A stretch of DNA of 57,325 nucleotides from Bradyrhizobium mercantei (lineage in GTDB: Bacteria; Pseudomonadota; Alphaproteobacteria; Rhizobiales; Xanthobacteraceae). The notes under the pieces are model-generated. The model was not told the DNA's origin. It did no database searches and saw only the letters and a list, made by a program, of their open reading frames with translations. Below are positions 1 to 8,900 of the stretch, in pieces; position 1 is the first letter of the stretch; each line of letters begins with the position of its first letter. Location of the stretch: the NCBI RefSeq assembly GCF_001982635.1, contig NZ_MKFI01000003.1, positions 961,277 to 1,018,601 of the forward strand. The letters are read 5' to 3'. The translations under genes and the position numbers were made by a program.

Positions 1-2
1 GC

Positions 3-500
3 GATCCTGAGGCGGCCGATGCGATTGACGGCGGAGCCTCGTCGCACCTCGCGCTCGACTTCATGGCGGGGCGCGCGACGTTAGGCGATGTCGTTGGCAT
101 TACAGACGAAGAACTTGAGGCACTATATGCGCTGGGTTACCGCTATTACTGCTGCGGCAAATATGAGCACGCGCTGAGTTTCTTTCGCTTTCTATGCTTG
201 CATCGACACACTGACGCGCGATCCTGGCTCAGCCTGGCTGCTGCCAGTCAGATGCTTGAGGATACAGAGGGGGCGGTGCAGGCTTACAAGTTGGCTGCGC
301 TCCTGAACAGCGAGGACCCGCAGATACCACTTCGCGCTGCAGAATGTTTGGTCAAACTGGGGCGCCCGGCAGCAGCCATAGTCGCGCTCGGTGATGTCCT
401 GACGCTCAGCGCCGGAAATTCCGAGCTCAACACGTTCGCCTGGCGCGCGCGACGGATGCTCGACCGTCTGAAAACGGAAAGGAACTCAAATGGTGCATAG
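3..500 (+). CDS. T3SS translocator chaperone, SycD/LcrH/IpgC class (5' end outside window)
   Basis: Class II type III secretion chaperone, a cytoplasmic tetratricopeptide-repeat protein expected to bind the two pore-forming translocators before export. The motif LEALYALGYRYY followed by CGKYEHALSFF, DARSWLSLAAASQ and PLRAAECLVKLG is the family signature. The frame is open to the left edge with no start codon before the ATG at 63. Family alignment places SSHLALDFMAGRATL (before and across that ATG) inside the conserved N-terminal helix, so the true start probably lies upstream of the window and 63 is only a fallback. The stop at 498-500 overlaps the next start (490) by 11 bases, implying translational coupling with SctE. 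The partner assignment follows from the neighbours; the fold assignment is firm. Confidence 0.85.
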   Translation, partial: DPEAADAIDGGASSHLALDFMAGRATLGDVVGITDEELEALYALGYRYYCCGKYEHALSFFRFLCLHRHTDARSWLSLAAASQMLEDTEGAVQAYKLAALLNSEDPQIPLRAAECLVKLGRPAAAIVALGDVLTLSAGNSELNTFAWRARRMLDRLKTERNSNGA

Positions 501-1623
501 CTTGAACGTAACCGGTTGGAACAGTGAAGCGCAGTACGAAGCAGGGACGCTAATTGTACCCGGCCGCTCCTTGATTGCTCGTTCAGGCACGCTCGATACG
601 ACAGCAATTGGCAATTTGCCGCCAGCAGTCTCCCGCAAAATCGTCGCATCGGGTTCGATTCCGAACCTGGCGCTGCCGCGCGGGCTCGACCCGGTAGAAC
701 TTGCTAACAATCTGCTGGCATTGAGGATCAAAATGGCTGACCGGCTAATTGCGAGCGGGATGGCGGATGTTCGACACGAAGGCGAACTGCTAAGGCAGCA
801 GCACGAGACGATCGGCAACAAGATCATCGAAGCCGCTAACGCCATGGCGAAAGCGAAAAAGAGCGCACACATAAGGAAGTTCCTGGGGTGGCTCGCGGTC
901 GGGCTCTCGGTCGCGGCCGCCGTGGTCACTGGTGGCACTCTTGCGACAGTTGCCGCGGCAGTGACAGTTGGCGTTGCGGTGCTCAACGAAACGGGTGTCG
1001 TCGACAAGATGACCCAGGCGATTGCCAAACGTCTCATGCAAGACGGCAACATGGATGCTGCCCAAGCGAACAAAGTGGCTGTCGGCATCACGATGGGCAT
1101 CATATTGTCGGTTACCGTGCTGACGGCAGGCGCCGGGCTTATGGGTGGGGCTGCGAATGGAGCCCGCGCGGCCGCTATGTGGAGCCGCCTTGGTGAGGCC
1201 GGCGCGTCAGCTCTCCGTGGACTTGCCTCCCTCGCAAAGCAACCGGGCTCGTTGGCAACCGTCCTCTCAAGGGCCATGAATCAAGCCGCTTCCACGATCG
1301 CAGATACAACCTCGAACGCTACCAGGATTGCTCAGATCAGCCAGAAGGTTTCAACTGCCGCCCGCGTTGGCGAGGCAACTGCTTCGTTCGGCGGGGCCGC
1401 TGCGGGCATAGCGAATGGGGTTCAGCAGAAGGAGGCCGCGGACGCTCAGGCGGACGCGTTGGACATAAGGAAGCGAATTACGTGGATGAAAGAGCTTCAA
1501 AACAACGAGATGGACTTCATCAAGCAACTCGTCCTCGACCAAAAGGCGACCACGCAGAGGATTGCCGAGGCTATCGAGAGCCGTAGTGCAAGCGATGCGT
1601 CTCTCATCCGTGCCTTCGCCTAA
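490..1623 (+). CDS. sctE: T3SS translocon pore protein SctE (YopB/IpaB/SipB/SseC-like)
   Basis: Predicted major translocator that inserts in the host membrane and forms the type III pore. The 377-residue protein has a polar N-terminal third and an amphipathic helix around residues 90-125. A long Ala/Gly/Val-rich hydrophobic segment (about 131-166, starting FLGWLAVGLSVAAAVVTGG) and a second one (about 195-220) follow; this two-helix hairpin, separated by a GVVDKMTQ linker, is typical of SctE proteins. The C-terminal part is helical and Ala/Gln-rich. An AAAGGAA Shine-Dalgarno precedes the ATG, which lies inside the end of the chaperone gene. It resembles SctE of several T3SS families; I cannot assign the exact subfamily by eye. 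Confidence 0.8.
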   Translation: MVHSLNVTGWNSEAQYEAGTLIVPGRSLIARSGTLDTTAIGNLPPAVSRKIVASGSIPNLALPRGLDPVELANNLLALRIKMADRLIASGMADVRHEGELLRQQHETIGNKIIEAANAMAKAKKSAHIRKFLGWLAVGLSVAAAVVTGGTLATVAAAVTVGVAVLNETGVVDKMTQAIAKRLMQDGNMDAAQANKVAVGITMGIILSVTVLTAGAGLMGGAANGARAAAMWSRLGEAGASALRGLASLAKQPGSLATVLSRAMNQAASTIADTTSNATRIAQISQKVSTAARVGEATASFGGAAAGIANGVQQKEAADAQADALDIRKRITWMKELQNNEMDFIKQLVLDQKATTQRIAEAIESRSASDASLIRAFA

Positions 1624-1666
1624 TCATTTCTAACAGCCTTCTCTTGCGAGCGTAAGGAACGCATTC

Positions 1667-2539
1667 ATGCTAGGTGCTATCGAGCGTGTAAATGTCGTCG
1701 GCGTTGATCCATTGGACAATGCCGCGCATCGTCAGCTTTCGCCGAGTTCGCCCTCTGTCTCCCTCCGCGGCGCCCGCGCACCAGAGGCGACCACTACTCA
1801 GTCGTCGCTTGCCCATAGTGTTAACGGCGCGCCAAGTTCTGCACTGCTTGGAAACTCGGGGTTTCCTGAGCGTGTTACTCAGCAGACGCTTTCAGGTATT
1901 GCGCCCAAGCTCGAGGACTTTGCGACGGGGAGCAACATGTCGGCGATCGCGGCGCTCATTGTTCGTCTCAATTCTGAGCTTCGCAAAGCGGCCAGAGAGG
2001 ACATGTGGGCTGCGGTTGGCGCCGATATCGCTGCGCAGGACGCGGCCGCCAAGTCGATTCGAAGTTCAGGGCTCTACCAGTTGTTTGGCTCGATCGCCGC
2101 ATCGAGTGGCGCTATCGCCGGCGCCGGCATGAATCTCAAGGGTGCTCGCCAGAGTCAATTGCGATTCGAAAGCAATGCACCCAAGTCCTCGTCTGGTCTT
2201 GACGCCCACAGTTCTGATCGCATGGGCCATTTAGACGTTACGCGCATGGCTCACGCGCAAACCGCGGCCGCAGCGGAGACCATGAAATGGGGGGGCATGG
2301 CCGCCATGACAACGGAAACGTCCAAGATCGCGGGGGCCGGCATGAACATGGCGTCCACTCAATGTCAGGAAGAAAAGGCGAAGCATGACGCGGATAGCAC
2401 CAAGGCGAAGGCCCACGCGGAGGACGAAAGGCAATTCATCGATTACTATCAGACGCAGATTCAGGACATGCTGAGCAAGCTTGCGGAGATGCGTAGTGCT
2501 GATAGCGAGACGAGGAGCAAACTCGTCAACATGGCCTGA
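1667..2539 (+). CDS. sctB: T3SS translocon protein SctB (YopD/IpaC/SseD-like)
   Basis: Predicted second (minor) pore protein of the type III translocon. This 290-residue protein has a long low-complexity Ser/Ala-rich N-terminus (secretion signal region) and a Gly/Ala-rich weakly hydrophobic segment around 140-157 (GSIAASSGAIAGAGMNL). A second GAGMN motif lies near 225 and a charged coiled-coil C-terminus at about 232-285. That arrangement, one moderate membrane segment plus a C-terminal amphipathic helix, is typical of YopD/IpaC/EspB relatives. The duplicated GAGMN motif is also seen in this group. The gene follows SctE by 43 bases with a TAAGGAA ribosome site. Assignment rests on context plus composition more than on strict motif identity. 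Confidence 0.68.
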   Translation: MLGAIERVNVVGVDPLDNAAHRQLSPSSPSVSLRGARAPEATTTQSSLAHSVNGAPSSALLGNSGFPERVTQQTLSGIAPKLEDFATGSNMSAIAALIVRLNSELRKAAREDMWAAVGADIAAQDAAAKSIRSSGLYQLFGSIAASSGAIAGAGMNLKGARQSQLRFESNAPKSSSGLDAHSSDRMGHLDVTRMAHAQTAAAAETMKWGGMAAMTTETSKIAGAGMNMASTQCQEEKAKHDADSTKAKAHAEDERQFIDYYQTQIQDMLSKLAEMRSADSETRSKLVNMA

Positions 2540-2592
2540 GTGCAACCCATCATTTGAACAAACGATGTTTTAGACCGGAAGGAAGGTAGAAA

Positions 2593-3123
2593 ATGATCAA
2601 TGCAACTGCAAGCGTGCCGTCCTACAGTGCGGACTATGCCCTCACAGATGGGCAGTCGCTATATGCGACCATGATGCTGCTCATGATGGAGCGACACGGC
2701 ATCTACGAGACGCAGCTCCGGGCTGATTATGCCAGCATGCAGGCGCGTAACAATCTTTTGAAAGACATGAATAGCGCATTGGCGACTCTGCGGGCCGAAA
2801 GGCCAAATGACGACAAGACTGTTAAAGCGTACGGCGCCTTTGTCGATTCGCAAGGCAAGACCCGAAGCGTCTATGAGTTCATGCAGGCGAATGGCATCGC
2901 CATCGAGAAAATCAAAGACGACGTATATGGCATACAGGCGGAGTTCGACGCCGCGATCAACAATCTCAAAGCGGCGATTGATAGCGCCAACAGCGAAGGG
3001 CAAATGGCAGTGATTTCGCTTCAAGGGCTTCTGGATAAGCTCAATCAGGTCACTCAATTGACATCTAACGTTCTGTCGAAAGACGAAAAGGCCAAGGAGG
3101 CCGTCATTGGCAATATTCGGTGA
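2593..3123 (+). CDS. T3SS filament/needle-tip protein, EspA/SseB-like (SctA)
   Basis: A 176-residue secreted helical protein. By eye it aligns with EspA/SseB filament proteins. There is an N-terminal hydrophobic helix (LYATMMLLMMERHGIYETQ), a central stretch with MQANGIAIEKI (SseB has a comparable MRDNGI motif), and a C-terminal heptad helix beginning SEGQMAVISLQ and ending LTSNVL. In EspA-type systems this protein polymerises around or beyond the needle and links it to the SctE/SctB pore. It is the last gene of the chaperone-SctE-SctB unit, 53 bases downstream, with a strong GGAAGGAAGG ribosome site. The alternative is a tip protein of another class. It is not NopA or NopX, the usual extracellular T3SS proteins of rhizobia. 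Confidence 0.6.
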   Translation: MINATASVPSYSADYALTDGQSLYATMMLLMMERHGIYETQLRADYASMQARNNLLKDMNSALATLRAERPNDDKTVKAYGAFVDSQGKTRSVYEFMQANGIAIEKIKDDVYGIQAEFDAAINNLKAAIDSANSEGQMAVISLQGLLDKLNQVTQLTSNVLSKDEKAKEAVIGNIR

Positions 3124-3279
3124 TGGGCCAGTACTGACGGCTGCGGGCAGGTAATCGCTGCTACAATACAAAACGTTACAGGAAGGGTCGGCACGATGCG
3201 GTCAATCAATTAGTTGATAGATCCAAAACGGCCTGTTCTGGTCTTGTGGTGGATCGTTACGGAGGAGATCGTCTTTGGT

Positions 3280-3711
3280 TCATCCGCGGAAGGAATGATC
3301 GGTCCCGCTGCCCTTGCCAACAGGAAATGCTGGCAGTCTTTCGAAAAGTACCGCGATCGGAGTCGGCGCCCATAGAGCGAGTGCAATCCATAGCCCCATG
3401 CGCAGCGCACTCCGTACCAGGGCTGTGTTTGCCGCGCCATGTGCTTGCGCCGCGAGCGGCGCTACTGCCGAGATCACGCCAGCTGCGAAGGTCAGGCCAA
3501 CCGATAAGATCATACCGGCAAGCGCGGCTGCCGCGAGGGCCTCGATGCCGATGTGGCCGATCCAGGCCAGATCCGTCGCCATCATCGCGATCTGCGCAAG
3601 CTGCGTGAGCGCGATCGGGGTCGCGAGTGTCGCGTTGCGGCGAGTTCGTCGCTGAGGTGATGGCGAGCCACCCATTTGGCCAACCCTGAGTTCACAAACG
3701 AAGTGCGACAC
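3280..3711 (-). pseudogene. MATE-family multidrug efflux pump, N-terminal fragment
   Basis: About 105 residues match the first two to three membrane helices of a NorM/MATE transporter. They include PIALTQLAQIAMMATDLAWI, then GHIGIEALAAAALA, a VISAVAPLAAQAHGA motif and SALRMGLWIAL. The complete MATE protein encoded at 42792-44336 has the same motifs in the same order (LAELGQVAMMITDLAFIG, MSAVAPLVAQAVGS, SILRMGLWAAL). The reading frame loses homology around 3320 and the remaining roughly 350 residues are absent; the first ~25 codons are also unrelated to the family. It is therefore a truncated relic, not a working pump. Confidence 0.75.
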
Positions 3712-5149
3712 TTTCTTGAGGAGGTGTTGCCATGGGGCGGACTTACAAGCCGCTCTCTCTGGACGACCCGACGGCCGAAATGGACGTCTAGATGCGGCAC
3801 TTCTATCGACTCCGTTTCTCTGTTGTTTGCGGAGCCTTGGCCAGCGGACGCGCGTTAGATTGATGACGCAGACAGGGGCGTATCATCCGCGATTCCGACC
3901 GGACATCATCTTTCCGGATTGGGCCGCTCACGCAGAGTTCTTCGAACGCTATCGTTAGAGAGCTAAACCGGAGTGCTTAATCGGCCGTGATTGCTCGGTA
4001 AGATCAAGGTACGCCACGACCCGGGCAGTGATCGGGAAAGCTGACCAGCCTCATTGGGCATCGCCTGGATGTTATGAGAGCTGCCTGACTATGTTCCTCA
4101 TGGTAGGTTCTCGAGCAGGGGCTGATAATGGCAATCACCTGAGTTCGCGGATGCCAAAAAGAGGATTCGAGGCACATCCAAATCCATATGCGGACAGCGA
4201 TTTCGACAGCTTCCTGAAAGCTTGGACGAATACGAACCAACGTGGATAGGCTTAGAGATGAGGTTGGCGTGGGCTCGCATGGTTTCGACGCATCTGGTGC
4301 TGCACAGTGCCGCTGCAGAACGCCGATCTGGAACAGCAGCAAGCTCGGGCCGAACAAGAGGCCTTTGAGCAGCAGCTGGATGCAGCGCGGATGGCCGATG
4401 CTGCCCGCCTTCACCGGCGTCCCGGCCCTAAACCGCCGGCCAATGTGTCTGGTACGGATCGCGATTACACTTGGGCCATGATTGAGGCCGTCGGCAAGCG
4501 CCGAAAGCTGTCACACGCGACGGCCGAGAAATATACCTGGGCGAGAGACGCCAATCGCCCGAAGAAACTGATGACAAGACGTTAAATGAGCTTTTTGAGA
4601 CGGTGTTCAAGAAGAACAAGTATGTGGGCATTGCACTGCAGGCTCTCCAGGAACAGCGTGGCGGGCTTAGAAGGCGTAAACGTGGCGCGACTGCTGGGTG
4701 TATACGTGGCGCGTATTCGGCATCCGTTGGGCGTATACCTGTCGCCCCAACCGAGGCTGATGCTCCGCTTATCGAAAGCATTATAGAAGAAGGGGTCAAT
4801 AGAAAGCATTGGGCGCCGCCTAGCCGATCGCTCACCCGCTCCGCCAGACGGGGTCTCTTTGCCGCCTACGGATCAGTTCTGGATGTGGCAGTTGGTCCAT
4901 ACGAAAGGAACATGAGCGCATGTGAGCAAATGTTGGCCCTTCGCCCGAGCGGAAAGTCCATCAGCGAAGCCTACAGTCGCGCGAGCAGAGTTGAGGGCAT
5001 CCCGCAAGCGCGAAGGCTCCACCTTGGAACGATGAGCGTCGCTGGCGTGTCTTAGAGCATAGAAAAGCTGATCGTCGGGTTGACAACTGAAAATTCTGCA
5101 CCACACCGTCACATGTGGTTCAACATCTTCTTCGGTCAAAGGAGCAGCG
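3712..5149. other. Decayed intergenic region, no secure gene
   Basis: Between the MATE relic and the thioredoxin gene I see only short open frames. A GAGGAGG ribosome-like site precedes a 19-codon frame at 3731 that stops at once. A 92-codon frame at 4307-4585 is Glu/Gln/Arg-rich with an AT-hook-like RRPGPKPP stretch, but I recognise no family and give it little weight. The only interpretable item is the IS66-type terminus at 4821-4869. Confidence 0.5.
4821..4869. repeat. 49-bp relic of an IS66-family terminus
   Basis: Identical at 45 of 49 positions, in inverted orientation, to 53920-53968. That stretch is the left end of an IS66-derived element bounded by a target duplication. The outermost bases read GTAGGCGGC on the reverse strand, a one-base variant of the IS66 consensus start GTAAGC. 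No transposase frame adjoins it, so this is a solo end left by deletion. Confidence 0.7.
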
Positions 5150-5470
5150 ATGGCTACCGTGAAGGTCGATATCAATAACTTCCAGTCGGAAGTTCTGGAA
5201 TCCGCAGCACCCGTCGTCGTCGATTTCTGGGCCGAATGGTGCGATCCCTGCAAGATGATTGCTCCGAGCCTCGAGGAAATCTCCGTCGAGATGGAAGGCA
5301 AGATCAAGGTCGCCAAGCTCAACATCGATGAAAACCCAGAACTCGCCGCCCAATTGGGCGTGCGCTCTATTCCGGCGCTCGCGATCTTCAAGGGCGGCGA
5401 GGTGTCCGATTTCTCGGTCGGCACCAAAGCGAAGACAGCTCTTTTGAACTGGATTTCGAGCGCTGCTTGA
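5150..5470 (+). CDS. trxA: Thioredoxin with a WCDPC active site
   Basis: A 106-residue cytoplasmic thiol-disulfide oxidoreductase with a full thioredoxin fold. The VVVDFWAEWCDPCKMIAPSL active-site helix is followed by VAKLNIDENPELAAQ and the cis-proline loop RSIPALAIFKGG. The active site is Cys-Asp-Pro-Cys instead of the canonical Cys-Gly-Pro-Cys, which should alter redox potential or substrate choice. The C-terminal VGTKAKTALLNWI also departs from the usual VGAxPK. Start is set by AAGGAG nine bases upstream. It stands alone in degraded DNA, just upstream of the T3SS effector but not obviously co-transcribed with it. It is probably an accessory paralogue of the chromosomal trxA. Confidence 0.93.
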   Translation: MATVKVDINNFQSEVLESAAPVVVDFWAEWCDPCKMIAPSLEEISVEMEGKIKVAKLNIDENPELAAQLGVRSIPALAIFKGGEVSDFSVGTKAKTALLNWISSAA

Positions 5471-5484
5471 TCGATATCGATCAA
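5467..5484 (+). terminator. Perfect 18-bp palindrome at the thioredoxin stop codon
   Basis: A perfect inverted repeat of two 9-base arms (TTGATCGAT / ATCGATCAA) includes the TGA stop and is followed by TTTGTCTT. It could form a short hairpin ending the trx transcript. The arms have no spacer for a loop, so it is a weak terminator at best. An Fnr-like TTGAT...ATCAA protein site is an alternative, although the 8-base centre is longer than the usual 4. Confidence 0.4.
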
Positions 5485-5865
5485 TTTGTCTTATTGGCGC
5501 GGGCCTCGCGTAGCTGCTTGATTTCCACTCGTACGGATCAGTGGCTCTTGGTTGGTTAGGTATTTGCCTGGACGGAGAAAGAGCCCGTGCTCCCGCTGTC
5601 CAGACAACGGTGCGGGTCGAGTCTCGGGAACTGAAACTGGAAGAAGGCGGCCTCAGTGGCCGGCAAATGACGCGAGGCTGATGGTAGCTTAGCCGGACGC
5701 GTTACTTTCTGCTAAGGGGCCACCCAACCGAACTGGAGAAAGGATGCTGTGGTCTTGCCGCATTTGGAAATCTCGAGCTTCCAAGCTTTCTCACTCTGAT
5801 ATCCATAGTTGCTAATCGGCGAGCTTATGACGCGACACCCTGACGCGGGTGCTCTCGTCGCGATC

Positions 5866-5890
5866 GTCAGCATCTCGTAAGCTGGACTCC
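5866..5890 (+). promoter_or_regulatory. tts box (TtsI binding site) upstream of the effector gene
   Basis: GTCAG, then CTCGT and AAGCT in the proper register, followed by a CC pair, matches the rhizobial tts-box core (GTCAGnTTnTCGnAAGCTnnnnnC) except for small changes in the variable part. It lies about 56 bases before the ATG at 5946, on the same strand. The response regulator TtsI, induced through NodD and plant flavonoids, activates such promoters. Nothing else recognisable occupies 5485-5865. ttsI is not in this window. Confidence 0.8.
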
Positions 5891-5945
5891 GCAATATCCC
5901 GTGATCAGAAACCGGCGGCGGGCCTTTTAAAACGGGAGACTAGGC

Positions 5946-8900
5946 ATGGAGTTTGTCGAGCGAGGCTGGGCTGATCGTGCTTTGTATACCATCTTCGAAG
6001 AAGATGAGGAAATCCAGCATTCGATTACGGAAGCTTCTCCGTCAGCAACTGACCATCTGGAGCAGCCAAGCGCAGTGAGCCCGGTGGAATCATCCGATGG
6101 GGAAGACAATTCGGTGGGCAGTATGTCGCCGCAGCTGGGCGCGGTGCTGGCCGAGATTGAACGTCGCCCGAATTCTCGCTTGAATCACCCCTATCGTCAG
6201 TCCGCATTGCTTGACAGCCCTCGCCTTTTGCGAATTCCGTCACAGCGGCGCGCTACTGACGGCCTTACAGGGATCATCGACCGCAACGCCATCTTGGATT
6301 CCTCGGGCGGTATCGCTTCGGAGATGGACATTCGCAGTTATCGGCTGTGGTGCCTCGAGCGGGGGGCCAGCAGCGCGCAGGAAGCCAATCCATTGACCTT
6401 GTCCGCCGCTTCGACGGAGCGCGATGATGGCCGTGAACTGACCATCCCGGTTCAGCAAGCCGCCTCATCACGTTCCGTCGAGCCCGTGCGTGATCAAGAT
6501 GCCGAGACCCTGAGATGCGTTTTGCTGGATCGCGGAGGGTTGGTCGGACAAGCAGGGCGTCCTGATAGCGAAGGAGGCCCATGCCGTATCTCCGACGCAA
6601 TGTCGGACGAGCAGAAGACGCGCGAAGCGACGCTTGCCGTCGCCGGCGCGGTGGTTGCCCGGGGCGGCAATCTCGACGGATTTTCGGATCCAGAGCTGGC
6701 CGATTTGGTGTACGGCTTCAGCAGATGGCCGGACCAGCAGAAGACGCGTGCAGCGACGCTTGCCATCGCCGGCGCGGTGGCTGCCCGCGCCGGCAATCTC
6801 GACGGATTCTCGGATCAAGAATTGGCCAATCTGGTGAACGGTTTCGGCAAGTGGCCGGAAGAAGAAAAAGCACGCAAGGCGATCGTTGCCATCGCCGGCG
6901 AGCTCGGTTCCAAGGGCCGTCGCTTCGCCACTTTCAGCACGCCTGCGCTAGTCAGGGTCGCCAACGGTCTGTCGCGGAGTATCGACGAGGGAGAGATCGC
7001 CGGCGAGGTCGCCGAACCGGCCTTGCTAAAGGACCGGCTGCATCGGCTGGCGCACTACCTCCAATATGCCGAGGATCGGCTGCAGCGGGCCGATGTCCAT
7101 GCCATCGCGAGTATATTCAAGGCGTTGGGCAAGGCGCAGTTGTTGGACGATCTCGGTGCGCTGGCACGGCCGGGGCTGGACAGGCTCGAGGTGTTACGTG
7201 CCGCTCCCGAGTTTAAGCGCGACAACAACCTCGAGACGATGGGCAATCTTTGCGCCTCCCTGCTGCCACTGGCTCGCAGCCCGAAGCCGGTGTTGCGCTG
7301 GCACCGCAGGTCGGCGCTGAACCTGCTCAACGCCATCCAGCCGGTGGTGGAACGCAAGATCGATGCCTATCTCAAGCCAGGCCAGGCCGAGCGCACCAGC
7401 GGCGCCAATGCAAGCCGCTTCCCGGCGCTTTCGATCTATCAGGTGCTCAAGAGCCGGGCGGTGCTGGAGACGCTCTACCGGCGGCCCTATGTCGACGGCG
7501 ACGAACTCGCCTTGCAGGCCAGGCAGCAAGAGCTGCACGGCAAGACCAGGCAGATCCTGGATAGTGCCCGCGCCCTCATCTACGCCGACCTTTCCTACAA
7601 GAGTTGGAACGTGATCGCCGAGATCGAGGCGAAGGAGCCGCTCGAAGCGCTCGACACCTTCATGGCGCAGAACGCATCGATGATCCAGGCCCAGCATGCA
7701 GCCGCGAGCTTCGATGTCCATCGGGTCCTTCAGGCCATGGACCACGAGCCGAGACCGCCGCAAGGCGATGCCGGACTGATGCGGCTGCCGGTGGTTGACA
7801 TGCAAGGCCGGCCGCTGGGCAGCGAAGCCGAGTTGCGCTATTCCATTTTCCACCGCTTAACCGCGGGCGCGGTGAAGGTGGTGGCGGTGCAGCTGAAGGG
7901 AATTCCGACTGGCGCCATGCTCACACGCACGCTCACCGTGGAGGGCGTGCCCTACCGCATGGACCTGTTCGGCGGCAGCAAACTGAGGCCGCCGGAAAAG
8001 AGCCTGAACCAGCTTGCCTCTCAGCTGCCCTTCGCGGCCGAAGAGGTCCCAAGCGGCAAGCTTTTGGCGATCCCCTATGCCGAGACGGCTCCGGGGACGG
8101 CCTTTGAGCAGCTGTCGCGGGCCTGGGCGCCGTTCAAGGAAGCCTATTACTATACCCAGCGCCGCGGATTTGCCTCGCCGCCGAGCATCCCCGACGTTGG
8201 TCCGCATGATTATGCGCTGGAAGGGTGCTTTAAGCTGTCCCTTCTGCCCGACCGCCCCGCAGGCGCAGTGCATCCCTTCCGGATCGAGGGGCCAGACGGC
8301 GAGATCGCCTTGCGGCCGCATGACGGCTGCGGCTTCATCAGGGCCTCACTGGCCGAGCGCATGCCGGCCATTGCCCGAACTCGCCACGACGCTCCCGAGC
8401 GGATGCCGGCCTTTGCCGATAAAAGGCAATCGGCGGTGCCGCCCTCGGCGCTGCAACATTATCCACGCAGCGTCGAGGTGGCACAGGAGACCCGCGAGAA
8501 GGCTCTGGCTTGGCTCGAAACCCATCAAAGCCTCACCGCCGAGGAGCTGTTCCGGACGGTCACGGGCGGGCATATCGGGGGTTCGGGCGCTATCGCCGTG
8601 CCGTCCAGCGACGAATACCTGCATGTGCCGACGGGCAAGAGCAAGACCTTGACCCGTGACGCTGGCGTGCTTGTCGGACGCTCCCCCTATGACAAGCCCA
8701 ACCTGCGCCCGTTCGCCGCCGACCGGGTCAGGTCGGCGGGCGATGGCGATCGGACCGCGGCGTTCCTGGATCGGTGCGTGGCCTTCCAATACAGCTTCAA
8801 CGTCGCGCACAGGTCGGGGGCCGGGCTTGCCGCCGACGATCCGACCTTCTTTGCCAAAGGCATCTTGATCGTTGTGCCCGACGGAATGTGGCCGGCGGAC

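Noticed and set aside
1731..1752. GTCAGCTTTCG sequence resembling a tts box
   Set aside because: It is inside the SctB coding region, lacks the AAGCT half and has no downstream gene in register.
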